Notes: generated by a model from the letters alone, not told the origin. DNA of 64,000 nt from Micavibrio aeruginosavorus EPB (GCF_000348745.1 NC_020812.1:62001-126000), one strand, 5' to 3'. Counted from the first letter of the stretch, positions 51,064-60,545 are shown. Numbers and translations: made by a program.

Positions 51064-52482
51064 ATGAATACACCTGTAAAAAAACAGAACGCCGAAAAAA
51101 AACCTGCTGAAGACACCATCAATTCCAGCGCGGGCTGGGCCAAGGCGCAGCAGGATTGGGCCAAGCAGAATTTTGAAAAAATGCAGGCCCACGCCGACCG
51201 CTATTTTACGACGGACGAAGAACTCCCTTTGTCGCGTCATTTGATTCTGGTGTTTTCGGTCTTGTTCTTTGTGGTCTTTGTCCTGTGGGCCAGTTTTGCC
51301 CCCATTGACGAAGTGACGCGCGGGCAGGGCAAGGTTATTCCTTCGGGCGAGGTGCAGATTGTCCAAAGTCTGGACGGCGGCATTGTCGACGAATTTATGG
51401 TACGCGAAGGCGATGATGTGACGGCGGGGCAGGTGATTATGCGCCTGCGCGATGTTGATGCGTCATCAGATCTGGGTGTGAACCAGGCCAAATATCTGGG
51501 CCTTTTGGCCACGATCGCCCGGTTGCGCGCCGAAGCCGAGGGTAAAGCCACGCCGGAATTCCCTGAATCGGTCATGAAGGGCGCCCCGCAAAGCGTGACG
51601 GAACAACTGGAGGCCTTCCGGGCCAATACGCAAAGCTTGAACGCGCAACTGGCCGTATATGAACAACAATTGGCCCAGCGGGAACAGGAAGTACGCGAAC
51701 TGAACACCCGTGCCGCCGATTTGCGCGAAGTGATCCGCCTGTCCCGGTCTGAACGCGACATGATCGCGCCGCTGGTTGAACGTGGTTCGGCGCCGAAGAT
51801 TGAATTGATTCAATTGGAACGGGGTTTGAAGGAAAAACAATCCGAATTGAACTCGGCTTTGTCGGCCCTGCCGCGTGCGCAATCCGCCGTGGCCGAAGCC
51901 AAGGCGAAAATTGACGAAGTAACCGACACCGTACGGGCACAGGCGCAAACGGAATTGTCGGCCAAACAAATCGAAATGAATGCGATCAGCCAGACATTGG
52001 GATCGTTGGAAGATCGTAAAACCCGCACCGAAATCCGCTCGCCTGTGAATGGCACGGTAAAGGATTTAAAAATCAATACGGTTGGCGGTGTGGTCAAGCC
52101 CGGGGACCCGATTTTGGAAATCGTGCCGAAGGATGACCAGCTGCTGGTCGAGGCTCAGATTCGCCCATCCGATATTGCGTTTCTCTATCCAGGGCAGGTT
52201 GCCGTGGTAAAAATCACCGCCTATGATTTTTCCATCTATGGCGGGTTGAAGGGTGAGCTGGTCGATATTTCCGCCGACTCCATCACCAATGAAAAGGGCG
52301 AAAGTTTTTACCGTGTGAAAGTACGCACGAATGAAAACAGCCTGAAGCGCAAGGGTGAGGTTTTGCCGATCATTCCCGGCATGGTGGCGTCGGTCGATAT
52401 TATGACGGGCAAGAAAACGGTGATGGAATATATCCTGAAACCGCTGATCAAAACCGTCGACGGCGCGATGCGCGAGCGTTAA
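51064..52482 (+). CDS. HlyD/LapC-family type I secretion adaptor
   Basis: The 472-residue protein has a cytoplasmic N-terminus of about 60 residues, one membrane helix (LILVFSVLFFVVFVLWASFAPIDE, about 59-82) and a periplasmic body. VIPSGEVQIVQSLDGGIVDEF starts a lipoyl-like domain, long coiled coils (LEAFRANTQSLNAQLAVYEQ; SELNSALSALPRAQSAVAEA) follow, and GTVKDLKINTVGGVVKPGDPILEIVP closes the lipoyl fold. Then a beta-barrel ends with IPGMVASVDIMTGKKTVMEYIL, typical of HlyD. It bridges the ABC transporter to the TolC channel. An IR of REP type follows its stop. Confidence 0.93.
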   Translation: MNTPVKKQNAEKKPAEDTINSSAGWAKAQQDWAKQNFEKMQAHADRYFTTDEELPLSRHLILVFSVLFFVVFVLWASFAPIDEVTRGQGKVIPSGEVQIVQSLDGGIVDEFMVREGDDVTAGQVIMRLRDVDASSDLGVNQAKYLGLLATIARLRAEAEGKATPEFPESVMKGAPQSVTEQLEAFRANTQSLNAQLAVYEQQLAQREQEVRELNTRAADLREVIRLSRSERDMIAPLVERGSAPKIELIQLERGLKEKQSELNSALSALPRAQSAVAEAKAKIDEVTDTVRAQAQTELSAKQIEMNAISQTLGSLEDRKTRTEIRSPVNGTVKDLKINTVGGVVKPGDPILEIVPKDDQLLVEAQIRPSDIAFLYPGQVAVVKITAYDFSIYGGLKGELVDISADSITNEKGESFYRVKVRTNENSLKRKGEVLPIIPGMVASVDIMTGKKTVMEYILKPLIKTVDGAMRER

Positions 52483-52509
52483 GGGCCAGCATTCAACGCT
52501 CCCCACAAT

Positions 52510-52583
52510 GTCATTCCCGCGAAAGCGGGAATCCATGGGATGGTGGCGGGGGTTGTATGGATTCCCGCTTTCGCGGGAGTGAC
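52510..52583. repeat. REP-like inverted pair between the adaptor and SpoIIAA-like genes
   Basis: Two 27-base units, 52510-52536 and 52557-52583, are inverted with one mismatch. Each has an internal dyad built on CCCGC-GAAA-GCGGG. Units of this CCCGCGAAAGCGGG type are scattered through many proteobacterial genomes. It lies in a convergent gap and might also help end both transcripts. Confidence 0.8.
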
Positions 52584-52629
52584 AGCGGGGAAGATAGAAA
52601 AGGGCTTCGTTTCCCCGGATTCCGCTTCA

Positions 52630-53040
52630 TCACGCAGGCTCGTTGCTTTTGATCCAGCGCACGGCCTCTTCCAATTCGCCGGCCGGGTAGATGCGCATAA
52701 CACCCAGTATTTTTGGTGGCAGGATCAATCGTGATTTCATCATCGCCCGTTCGGTCGGGTTAATGTACGCCAGCCGTGTTGCGAACGGAGCCTGGTAAAA
52801 GATGGTTTTCAAGTTCAATTCCGCCGCGTCATCTTCCCACCCCAGAAAATCGACATATTCGATCAACATGCGCAATTGGCCGTGTTTTTCGATTATGGCG
52901 TTGCCGATATCAACGCAGACATCTTTATAGTCTTGGGTGTTGATAATCCCGGTATAGCGGACGCAGAATGTGTCCAGCTCGGTATAAGGCAGGTTGATAA
53001 CGGTTTTCCCGACCGTGGGGTTTGTCTGATCGTTTGGCAT
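52630..53040 (-). CDS. SpoIIAA-like (STAS-fold) protein, paralog 4 of the array
   Basis: The 136-residue protein is the last of four related genes on this strand. Conserved features are TFCVRYTGIINTQDYKDVCVDIG, FLGWEDDAAELNLKTIFYQAPF, RLAYINPTERAMM and a C-terminal AGELEEAVRWIKSNE. These match the SpoIIAA-like family (a STAS-related fold). The family's biochemical function is unsettled. The gene comes 82 bases after paralog 3. Confidence 0.72.
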   Translation of the reverse strand: MPNDQTNPTVGKTVINLPYTELDTFCVRYTGIINTQDYKDVCVDIGNAIIEKHGQLRMLIEYVDFLGWEDDAAELNLKTIFYQAPFATRLAYINPTERAMMKSRLILPPKILGVMRIYPAGELEEAVRWIKSNEPA

Positions 53041-53122
53041 CTATGATTTAAAAACAAAAAAGAAATCTATAGACGTTATATAAGAAGGGTCAGACACCCT
53101 TGTCTACATATCTAAGGTGGTG

Positions 53123-53542
53123 TTATGCGGCGGGGGTTTTGTGATTGGTCCGCTCCGGGCGGTTCAACCATTCCACGGCTTCGGCGATTTTTCCGGCTTC
53201 AAACATGCGCATATTATTTTTCAAATCTGTCGGCAGCAGCATGTGGGCCTTGGCCAGTGTGCGCTTGCTGGGGTTGATATAGACCAGCTTGCGGACGAAC
53301 GGACATTGGCGCAGTACCGTTTTAAAATTTAATTCGGCGGCATCATCATCCCATCCCGCGAAATTCGGGCCAAATTCGATCAACAGGCGGATGGAACCGT
53401 ATTTGGCAATGGCGGCATCGGATTCTTTGATGAAAATATCGGTATATTCTGCAACATTCATAACGCCGTCATACCGGGCGCAAAATAAATCGCCCTCGGT
53501 TTGCGGCAGGATGGTTACGCATTTCTCTTTCGTATTGGTCAT
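53123..53542 (-). CDS. SpoIIAA-like protein, paralog 3 of the array
   Basis: The 139-residue protein has LFCARYDGVMNVAEYTDIF, FAGWDDDAAELNFKTVLRQCPF, KLVYINPSKRTLAKAHML and AGKIAEAVEWLNRPER, paralleling its neighbours. ATG 53542 was chosen rather than the longer ORF because it overlaps the stop of paralog 2 as ATGA (TCAT on the plus strand, 53539-53542), a strong sign of coupled translation. Confidence 0.72.
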   Translation of the reverse strand: MTNTKEKCVTILPQTEGDLFCARYDGVMNVAEYTDIFIKESDAAIAKYGSIRLLIEFGPNFAGWDDDAAELNFKTVLRQCPFVRKLVYINPSKRTLAKAHMLLPTDLKNNMRMFEAGKIAEAVEWLNRPERTNHKTPAA

Positions 53543-53928
53543 TGTGTTTCCGGCGTGTAGGCCTGCATCCATGCAATGGCTTCGTCCAGATCCTCCAGGT
53601 TAAAATACCGCGTTTCCGCTTTGATAATCGGGCGCATCATTTTCATCAGCAGGATGCGCTGGTCCGGTGGGCTGACATACGCCAGACGGCGGGCCGTGCC
53701 ACCAATGTCGGTGATGCATTTAAAACTCAGCGCCGCGGCCTGTTCCGACCATCCCTTAAAATCGCGGTCGTAATAAACCAGCAGATTGTACCACCCGTTT
53801 TTTTCCTGTATCGCGCGCACGGGCGCATCAAAAAACTGCATGTAATCGTCCGGACTGACGGTGTCGCGCAAATGCACGAACAGCGTTGTGGCGTTGCTTT
53901 GCGGCATGATCGTAATGGTCTGCGTCAT
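53539..53928 (-). CDS. SpoIIAA-like protein, paralog 2 of the array
   Basis: The 129-residue protein begins MTQTITIMPQSNATTLFVHL. It has the family segments FKGWSEQAAALSFKCITDIG, RLAYVSPPDQRILLMKMM and EDLDEAIAWMQAYTP. It follows paralog 1 after 22 bases and overlaps paralog 3 by four bases. It is slightly shorter than the others because the N-terminal extension is missing. Confidence 0.72.
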   Translation of the reverse strand: MTQTITIMPQSNATTLFVHLRDTVSPDDYMQFFDAPVRAIQEKNGWYNLLVYYDRDFKGWSEQAAALSFKCITDIGGTARRLAYVSPPDQRILLMKMMRPIIKAETRYFNLEDLDEAIAWMQAYTPETQ

Positions 53929-53950
53929 GCAATCCCCCGCGAAAATGGTG

Positions 53951-54328
53951 CTATATCCGGACCCAGGCCAGGGCGTCCTGAAACTGGTCCGGGTTAAAAA
54001 TACGCAGGTCGGTTTTCAAAGCGGCCTGACGCATTCCGATATACTGAACCATTTTTTCCGGCAGATTGACAATCGCCAGTTTTTTCAAATGCTGGGCCAG
54101 AAACAGGGTCGAGGCCAGATCGGCCATCGCCGCTTCTTCCTCCCACCCCTGAAATTTTTCAAACAGGATGACCAAGCGGATTTCTCCCTGATCGGTCACC
54201 ATTTTCTGCGCCAGTGGCAGGAACTGGGTTTTGTATCCTTCGCCACTGATCGGTTTGTCCACGCGGACGCAGATCACGCGGTCATCCGTTTCGGGCATGA
54301 TCTCATTGAATTGTGTCGTATCCGTCAT
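53951..54328 (-). CDS. SpoIIAA-like protein, paralog 1 of the array
   Basis: The 125-residue protein is the first of the operon on this strand. Its family segments are VICVRVDKPISGEGYKTQFLPLA, FQGWEEEAAMADLASTLFLAQ and QFQDALAWVRI, more divergent than the other three. ATG 54328 aligns best with the start of paralog 2 (MTDTTQFNEIMPE versus MTQTITIMPQ). Two longer in-frame ATG starts (54349, 54343) exist, but a TATACT -10-like sequence (minus strand, 54357-54362) would leave 54349 almost leaderless. Confidence 0.65.
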   Translation of the reverse strand: MTDTTQFNEIMPETDDRVICVRVDKPISGEGYKTQFLPLAQKMVTDQGEIRLVILFEKFQGWEEEAAMADLASTLFLAQHLKKLAIVNLPEKMVQYIGMRQAALKTDLRIFNPDQFQDALAWVRI

Positions 54329-54349
54329 CCGGCGTGCATCCATTCCCAT

Positions 54350-54691
54350 GGTAAAAAGTATAGGCGTGCTACCTTACACCAAACTTATTTTCCATAGACA
54401 AATAGCACGCAAAAGTGAATAAAGCATATATTCGAACACGCTGATAAATAAGCAGAAAGCGGCCCCGGGGATGGCCCGGCCCGCATCCGGTGTGACCGGG
54501 GCGCTGCGATGGGCGGGCAGGGGTGGTGGCGGGGACGTTGGTGGAGCCGGTGATCATGCTGAAAAGCCACGATTTATAACGCCGGAAGGGGTGTGGCGGC
54601 TTGCTTTTTGTGCGGACATTGTGTTTCTTAACATATCGTGCGGCGCAACGGGTTTCGCGCCGCCGTATATTAGCAAATTACAAGGTTCACC
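54350..54691. other. Divergent spacer between the SpoIIAA-like array and thrS
   Basis: No gene was found in these 342 bases. The left part is AT-rich and probably holds promoters for both sides. The middle is very GC-rich. A hairpin GCGGCGC-N10-GCGCCGC (54640-54663) lies 28 bases before the thrS ATG, close enough to act on ribosome access. I see no T-box or riboswitch family. Confidence 0.5.
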
Positions 54692-56674
54692 ATGTCCAAC
54701 ACCGCTGCCGCTCTGGATCAAATCACCCTCACATTGCCTGACGGGGCCACGCGCACCGTTCCGGCGGGGACCACCGGCCTGCAATTCGCCGAATCGATTG
54801 CGAAATCGTTGGCCAAGGCGGCGATTGCCATTTCCGTGAATGGTGAAATCCGTGACCTGTCCCGCCCGTTGGAAGACGGTGCAACGGTCAGCATTATCAA
54901 ACGCGAGGATGCTGCCGCGCTGGAGATGATCCGTCACGATTGCGCCCACGTCCTGGCCGAAGCGGTGCAGGAATTGTTCCCGGGCACGCAGGTCACAATC
55001 GGCCCGTCCATCGAAAACGGATTTTACTACGACTTCGCCCGCAACGAACCCTTCACGCTGGAAGATCTGCCGAAGATCGAAGCGAAGATGAAAGAAATCA
55101 TCGGCCGTGGTGCCGCCTTCGAACGCGAAGTCTGGGACCGCGAAGAAGCCATCAAATTCTTCACCAACAAGGGGGAGATGTACAAGGCCGAGCTGATCCG
55201 CGATCTGCCGGGCACCGAAACGATCACGATTTATAAACAGGGCACATGGCTGGATCTGTGCCGTGGCCCGCATATGCCGACCACGAAACATATTGGTACG
55301 GCATTCAAGTTGACCAAGGTCGCGGGCGCGTACTGGCGTGGGGATTCGTCCAAGGCGATGCTGACCCGGATTTACGGCACCGCTTGGCGCACCGAAGATG
55401 AATTGCAAGCCTACCTGACCCAGATTGAGGAAGCGGAAAAACGCGACCACCGCAAACTGGGCCGTGAAATGGATCTGTTCCATTTGCAGGAAGAAGCCCA
55501 AGGGTCCGTCTTCTGGCATGACAAGGGTTACACCATCTGGCTCGCGCTGGAGGGCTATGTCCGCCGCCGCTTGAAATCCGCTGGCTATATCGAGGTGAAA
55601 ACGCCGCAGTTGATGGATTCCCGCTTCTGGGAACAATCCGGCCACTGGGGCAAATACCGCGAAAACATGTTCGTGGTGCCCGATGTCGTGCCGAACACGG
55701 AAGAGGGCGGTAAGGTTTTCAAGGAAGAGCCGAAACATTTCATGGCGTTAAAACCCATGAACTGCCCGGCGCACGTCCAGATTTTCAATCAGGGCATCAA
55801 ATCCTATCGCGACCTGCCAATCCGCATGGCGGAATTTGGCTGCTGTCACCGCAACGAAGCGCACGGCGCCCTGCACGGTCTGATGCGCGTGCGTCAGTTC
55901 ACGCAGGACGACGCCCACATCTTCTGCCGCGAAGACCAGATCGAAGCGGAATCCATGGCGTTCTGCGAATTGCTGCGCGTCATGTACACCGACCTCGGCT
56001 TTACCGATGTGGTGGTCAAGCTGGCCACCCGCCCGGAAAAACGCGTCGGGACGGAAGAAAGCTGGGATTACGCCGAAAACGCCTTGAAACAGGCGCTGGA
56101 CAAAGCCGGTCTGGCCTATGAAATCGCGCCGGGTGACGGGGCGTTCTATGGTCCGAAACTGGAATTTCACATCCGCGATGCGATTGGCCGGTCCTGGACC
56201 TGTGGCACGTTGCAGCTGGACCCGAACCTGCCGGAGCGCCTGGGTGCGTCCTATATCGGCGAAGACGGGGCCAAGCACCGCCCGCTGATGTTGCACCGGG
56301 CCATTTTGGGATCGTTGGAACGCTTCATCGGTATTTTGATCGAGAACTATGCCGGGAAATTGCCGCTCTGGCTGGCCCCGGTTCAATGTGTGGTGGCCAC
56401 CATCACATCCGATGCGGATGATTACGCCCGTGACGTGCTGGAAAAACTCAAAGCCGCCGGCATCCGGGCCGAAATCGACCTGCGCAATGAAAAGATCAAT
56501 TACAAGGTGCGGGAGCATTCCCTGGCCAAGGTCCCGGTCATGTTCGTGGTCGGCAAGCGCGAGGCCGAGGAGCAAAAGGTCGCCATTCGTCGCCTGGGCG
56601 ATGACAAACAGGCCTTTGACCCGCTGGAATCCGCGATTCAGGCTCTTGCAGAAAGCGTGAAACCGCCGTATTAA
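54692..56674 (+). CDS. thrS: Threonine-tRNA ligase
   Basis: The 660-residue enzyme has all ThrRS domains in order: TGS (residues about 10-70), second additional domain with [21 protein letters not shown] (HxxxH editing-site histidines) and the class II core. Core motifs are [10 protein letters not shown] (motif 1-2 region with zinc-binding cysteine), [47 protein letters not shown] and [18 protein letters not shown] (motif 3). The anticodon-binding domain ends it ([20 protein letters not shown]). It charges tRNA-Thr. infC follows, 73 bases on. Confidence 0.97.
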   Translation: MSNTAAALDQITLTLPDGATRTVPAGTTGLQFAESIAKSLAKAAIAISVNGEIRDLSRPLEDGATVSIIKREDAAALEMIRHDCAHVLAEAVQELFPGTQVTIGPSIENGFYYDFARNEPFTLEDLPKIEAKMKEIIGRGAAFEREVWDREEAIKFFTNKGEMYKAELIRDLPGTETITIYKQGTWLDLCRGPHMPTTKHIGTAFKLTKVAGAYWRGDSSKAMLTRIYGTAWRTEDELQAYLTQIEEAEKRDHRKLGREMDLFHLQEEAQGSVFWHDKGYTIWLALEGYVRRRLKSAGYIEVKTPQLMDSRFWEQSGHWGKYRENMFVVPDVVPNTEEGGKVFKEEPKHFMALKPMNCPAHVQIFNQGIKSYRDLPIRMAEFGCCHRNEAHGALHGLMRVRQFTQDDAHIFCREDQIEAESMAFCELLRVMYTDLGFTDVVVKLATRPEKRVGTEESWDYAENALKQALDKAGLAYEIAPGDGAFYGPKLEFHIRDAIGRSWTCGTLQLDPNLPERLGASYIGEDGAKHRPLMLHRAILGSLERFIGILIENYAGKLPLWLAPVQCVVATITSDADDYARDVLEKLKAAGIRAEIDLRNEKINYKVREHSLAKVPVMFVVGKREAEEQKVAIRRLGDDKQAFDPLESAIQALAESVKPPY

Positions 56675-56736
56675 TAACCCCTTATAGAAACTCGGGGGCG
56701 TGATGATCCGCCCTTCGCAACTTTAACTGAAACAAT

Positions 56737-56750
56737 GGAGACGACCCATC
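56737..56750 (+). promoter_or_regulatory. Ribosome site and non-canonical ATC start of infC
   Basis: GGAG at 56737-56740 and ATC at 56748-56750 have 7-base spacing, while the in-frame ATG/GTG codons downstream lack such a site. The encoded extension agrees with the known IF-3 N-terminus. It should make infC expression respond to IF-3 level. Confidence 0.8.
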
Positions 56751-57305
56751 GCTAGACCACCTGTACCCCCGCGCCGTGATGCACCCCGTGATGACGGTCC
56801 GCGCGTGAATGCTCAAATCCGGGTGGACAAGGTCCGCCTGATCGGTGCCGATGGTGAAATGGTCGGCGTTGTGTCGATTCGCGAAGCTCTGGCCGCTGCG
56901 GAAGAAGCCGGCCTGGATCTGGTCGAAATCTCCCCGGGTGCGGAACCGCCGGTCTGCAAAATCCTCGACTTCGGTAAATACAAGTACGAGATGCAGAAGA
57001 AGGCGAACGAAGCCCGCAAGAAACAAAAAGTCATCGAGATCAAAGAACTGAAATTGCGTCCCGCAATCGGTGATCACGATTACGAAGTGAAGATGAAGGC
57101 CGCGCGCCGCTTCCTGGAAGATGGTGACAAGGTGAAATTCACCCTGCGCTTCCGTGGTCGCGAAATGGCGCACCAGCAATTGGGGATGGAAGTTCTCAAT
57201 CGCGTGAAGGAAGATTTGTCGGGTCTGGGCAAGGTTGAAATGGAACCGCGCTTGGAAGGCCGCCAGATGATGATGGTCATCGCATCTGAAACGCCGAAGG
57301 CCTAA
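56748..57305 (+). CDS. infC: Translation initiation factor IF-3, starting at ATC
   Basis: The 185-residue protein begins with ATC at 56748 ([15 protein letters not shown]..., Met when initiated). GGAG (56737-56740) lies seven bases before it. Downstream are IF-3 landmarks: [15 protein letters not shown] (N-domain), [29 protein letters not shown], and the C-domain [15 protein letters not shown]-like segment [19 protein letters not shown]. Many annotations start at ATG or GTG about 19 codons later (56805), truncating the N-domain. IF-3 discriminates against non-AUG starts, so using ATC allows autoregulation, as in E. coli (ATT). A strong terminator follows, and rpmI-rplT are not downstream. Confidence 0.93.
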   Translation: MARPPVPPRRDAPRDDGPRVNAQIRVDKVRLIGADGEMVGVVSIREALAAAEEAGLDLVEISPGAEPPVCKILDFGKYKYEMQKKANEARKKQKVIEIKELKLRPAIGDHDYEVKMKAARRFLEDGDKVKFTLRFRGREMAHQQLGMEVLNRVKEDLSGLGKVEMEPRLEGRQMMMVIASETPKA

Positions 57306-57323
57306 GCGCTTCGCTGTTGAATT

Positions 57324-57358
57324 AAAAAGCCCCCGAAAATTCGGGGGCTTTTTTTTAA
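57324..57358 (+). terminator. Rho-independent terminator of infC
   Basis: AAAAAGCCCCCGA pairs with TCGGGGGCTTTTT around a small AAAT loop; eight T follow the stem. It lies 19 bases after the infC stop. Confidence 0.95.
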
Positions 57359-57378
57359 ATCAGGCCGTATTCGGTGAA

Positions 57379-58527
57379 TTATCTTTCTTCGGCGGATTCC
57401 AGCCTTTCAACCCGGTGGCGCAGGTCCGTGTTTTGCGTCCGCAAGATATCATTTTCGATTTTCAGTTCTTGTACCGCTTTGACCAGGGGGACCACCACAG
57501 TGGAATAGCTCATGGACTTTGCGTTCTGAACAATTTCTTTTGTGCCGTCTTCTGTTGTGATTTCAGCATCTGGGCCATACCCAACTAACTCCGGCAGAAT
57601 CGGTTCAACTTCTTGTGCGATAAATCCCATTTCCGCCTTTCCGGACGATTTAACGTCGCGCCAATGATACCGCACGGGGCGCAGTTGCATGATAGCCTGC
57701 AACCCGTCTTTATCACCCAACGGTGTGATGTCCTTTTTCAATCGCCTGTCGGATGCGCTGGACCAGGCTCTGTTCCCGCCGCATCCGTAGGTGTTCACTG
57801 CGAAACAATAAATCGCATATCCCGTATTGCTGTTGCTGAGGGCATAAAGACCGTAATTGACACCGCTGGCAGATGCCGCATAAGCGTAAACGCCATATCC
57901 CGTGGGACTGTCCGAATGTCCTTGGACGCCATAATTGACATCGGACGTTGATGATGTGCGCCCATAGACACCAGTTGCCCCGTAACCGCCGCCGCTGTTG
58001 GTTCCGTAAATGGCGGCCGCGCTGGATGATGCCGTTGTAATCGCAACGGACAGTAATCTTCCCGTCGCTGTTGATGATGTGATGGATAATCCGGGGCTGG
58101 ATGTAATCCCATCCCATGTCCATGTCTGGGGATAGTTGGCGTTATTGATTGTGTTGGATGCTGTGGCTGGGGTCAGGCTTGAAATTGCGGCCGCGCCCAT
58201 GCTGACCCATGCTGTTCCGTTGCAAAAACTCCATGTCGATGCCCCGTTGTAGCGCAATCGACCCAGTTTCTCCGTTGTGCATGATGTTGCATCGTTCCCA
58301 ATTTGCAGCAGGGATGTTCCCGCCGGGCTTTGCTCCAGCGCGTTTTGCCATGTCGTGCCGTTGCATATCAATGTGCGGCTTGGGATTTGTTCCGGTCCGC
58401 CGGTTTGTCGAACCTCGCCATTCGTGCTGCACGAATCACCGGGCTGCGTTTCGGCGGCCAGAACGTAAGACGGAAAAATAGAGAAAATGACCCATAAAAA
58501 AATGGGAAAAAGGGCGTGAAAGCGCAT
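57379..58527 (-). CDS. Exported protein with C-terminal S74 intramolecular chaperone domain
   Basis: The 382-residue precursor has a signal peptide (MRFHALFPIFLWVIFSIFPSYVLA). Two short cysteine-containing modules follow (GDSCSTNGEVRQTGG, RLRYNGASTWSFCNGTAW), then a Ser/Gly/Tyr-rich repeat region (GVYGRTSSTSDVNYGVQGHSD, GVYAYAASASGVNYGLYALS). The end is a peptidase S74 domain: SDRRLKKDITPLGDKDGL, RPVRYHWRD, MGFIAQEVEPILPELV, and a coiled coil (VKAVQELKIENDILRTQ). S74 domains trimerise phage tail spikes and self-cleave before the SD motif. Here the signal peptide implies a cell-surface or periplasmic trimer; no phage genes are near. ATG 58527 was chosen over an upstream TTG. Confidence 0.85.
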   Translation of the reverse strand: MRFHALFPIFLWVIFSIFPSYVLAAETQPGDSCSTNGEVRQTGGPEQIPSRTLICNGTTWQNALEQSPAGTSLLQIGNDATSCTTEKLGRLRYNGASTWSFCNGTAWVSMGAAAISSLTPATASNTINNANYPQTWTWDGITSSPGLSITSSTATGRLLSVAITTASSSAAAIYGTNSGGGYGATGVYGRTSSTSDVNYGVQGHSDSPTGYGVYAYAASASGVNYGLYALSNSNTGYAIYCFAVNTYGCGGNRAWSSASDRRLKKDITPLGDKDGLQAIMQLRPVRYHWRDVKSSGKAEMGFIAQEVEPILPELVGYGPDAEITTEDGTKEIVQNAKSMSYSTVVVPLVKAVQELKIENDILRTQNTDLRHRVERLESAEER

Positions 58528-58721
58528 CGCGAGTGATAACAATATTATAAATAAATATCTGCGCTAGCTTTCAATGGCAGCTTTGGGACGCTGCGGCTTT
58601 GCGCTATCACTCTGATTCCGGCACCAACGCCAAAGGCTTTCGAGACCTTGCAATGTGGGTACGATTATATGCGTCTTTTCCCTTCATTCAAGAGGGATAT
58701 TGCGGGCGCGGTCCGCTATCT

Positions 58722-60545
58722 CTATTGCGCCGCAACGGCTTCACCGTCAATAAAATGTTCCGACTGCATGGCCCATAATTTGGCGAACGTGCCGTTTTGG
58801 GCCAGCAATTCGGCGAACCCGCCATTTTCGACAATCTCGCCGTTCTCCATAACGATCAGATTGTCGGCATGTTTCACGGTGGACAGGCGGTGGGCGATGA
58901 TGACCATGGTTTTGCCGGCGAAAGCCGTTTCCATCGCGGTTTGAATGACCTGTTCCGACAGGGAATCCAGCGCCGATGTCGCCTCGTCAAAAATAATCAG
59001 ATCGGCATTGCGCACAAACGCCCGGGCAATCCCCAGGCGTTGGCGTTGACCGCCGGACAATTTGATCCCGCGTTCCCCAATCATCGTGGCATCGCCATCG
59101 GGCAGGCTGGCAATCAATTCATCCAACGCGGCGTGGCGCAGCGCGCGTTGGTATAATTCCTCGTCCACATTGTCGATGCGGTCGAGCAGGATATTGTCGC
59201 GGATGGTGATGTTGAACAATTCCACATCCTGCGGCACCAGGGCGATGCGGTTCAACCATTCATGCCCGGGGATATTGTTCAGATTGACCCCACCAACCGT
59301 GATGGCACCGGTTTCGGGCAGCATCTGTTTCATCAACATGCGCACCAGTGTGGATTTCCCCGCGCCGCTGCGCCCGGTCAGGGCGATGGTTTTCCCGCGC
59401 GGAATGGTCAGGTTGATGCTGTGCAGGGCATGACCCTTCTGCCCGTCATAGGTGAAATTGACATCGTTAAAACGGATATCGTTCCAATCGGCGGGCAGGG
59501 ATTGCGCGGGCGCAAAATCCATCATCTGCGGTTTTTCGCGCAATGTTTCGGATATGCGCATGAACCCGTTGCGGTATTCCAGGAACTGGTCCTGCATATA
59601 GACCATTTCTTCCAGACGGGACCACAAATTGAACATCAGGAAGAACACGGTGGCAAAGGCACCGGCGCTTAACCATCCGCCAAACATCCCGGGCAGGCAC
59701 AGGCCGAGCGTCAGGACGATCCAGAAAAACGCCGTCATGTTCAAAACCGTCCATTTGAAATAGGTGATTTTGAACACGTCGCGCATGGCGAAATGGGCGT
59801 CGGCCTCGTGGCGTTGGGCCTGTTCGTCGATATAGGCGCCCATGTTGAACGCCTTGACCGTGCGCACCGCGCCGACAAATTCGTAAACGCGGGCGGTCAG
59901 TTTTTCCAGCATCTTGTTATGACGGTCGTGCATTTTCGGCAAATTGCGCGCCGTATAAACGCCCACCGCCATAAAGGTCACGATAAACCCGGCGTACAAG
60001 AGGAGGAAATAAAACGGCGCATCAATCAGAAGGACGGATGCGAAAATACCAATCACACTACCCACAAACGGGACCAGCGACCATTTGTAGATGTTATAAA
60101 GCTGTTTCAGCGATGACCGTGCAGTGGTGATGCGCTGCATCTTGCTGCCCGACCCTTGCGATTCATGCCAGTTCAGTGACAGGCGATTCATGTGCCGGAC
60201 GGAGAACAGCGCCATACTGCGATTCAAGCGATCTTCCATCGCCGCTTCGTTCAGGAACAACCCCATGGAGATCAGCGCCAGCCCATAGGCCACCATATAC
60301 GGCACAATCATCCACATCAGGCGGGCGGGATCGGTCATGGCCCAGCCTTCTTCAAATCCCTTGATCGTGATCCCGATAAAAAACGGCATCATCGCCAACG
60401 TGGCGAAACGCACGATCCGCAGCGCGGTGAACATGAAAAATGTCCGGCGATACGGTTTCAGGAAAAACCACAGCCAGCGCAGGAACGACGCCGATTCCGC
60501 GGGCAATTCGCGTTCGTCGGGCAGGATGAATTGGGGGTCTTGCAT
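58722..60545 (-). CDS. ABC transporter, fused permease and ATPase (MsbA/exporter type)
   Basis: The 607-residue protein has a six-helix permease at about 30-340 and an ATPase at about 370-600. ATPase motifs are Walker A LTGRSGAGKSTLVRMLM, Q-loop LVPQDVELFN, signature LSGGQRQRLGIARAF and Walker B LIIFDEATSALDS. A half-transporter, it should act as a homodimer exporting lipids, peptides or drugs. The substrate is not evident. It lies downstream of trxA on the same strand, with an REP-like pair between. Confidence 0.9.
   Translation of the reverse strand: MQDPQFILPDERELPAESASFLRWLWFFLKPYRRTFFMFTALRIVRFATLAMMPFFIGITIKGFEEGWAMTDPARLMWMIVPYMVAYGLALISMGLFLNEAAMEDRLNRSMALFSVRHMNRLSLNWHESQGSGSKMQRITTARSSLKQLYNIYKWSLVPFVGSVIGIFASVLLIDAPFYFLLLYAGFIVTFMAVGVYTARNLPKMHDRHNKMLEKLTARVYEFVGAVRTVKAFNMGAYIDEQAQRHEADAHFAMRDVFKITYFKWTVLNMTAFFWIVLTLGLCLPGMFGGWLSAGAFATVFFLMFNLWSRLEEMVYMQDQFLEYRNGFMRISETLREKPQMMDFAPAQSLPADWNDIRFNDVNFTYDGQKGHALHSINLTIPRGKTIALTGRSGAGKSTLVRMLMKQMLPETGAITVGGVNLNNIPGHEWLNRIALVPQDVELFNITIRDNILLDRIDNVDEELYQRALRHAALDELIASLPDGDATMIGERGIKLSGGQRQRLGIARAFVRNADLIIFDEATSALDSLSEQVIQTAMETAFAGKTMVIIAHRLSTVKHADNLIVMENGEIVENGGFAELLAQNGTFAKLWAMQSEHFIDGEAVAAQ

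Noticed and set aside
54471-54839. Plus-strand ORF overlapping the start of thrS
   Set aside because: It overlaps thrS in another frame, is GC-rich low-complexity and lacks a ribosome site.
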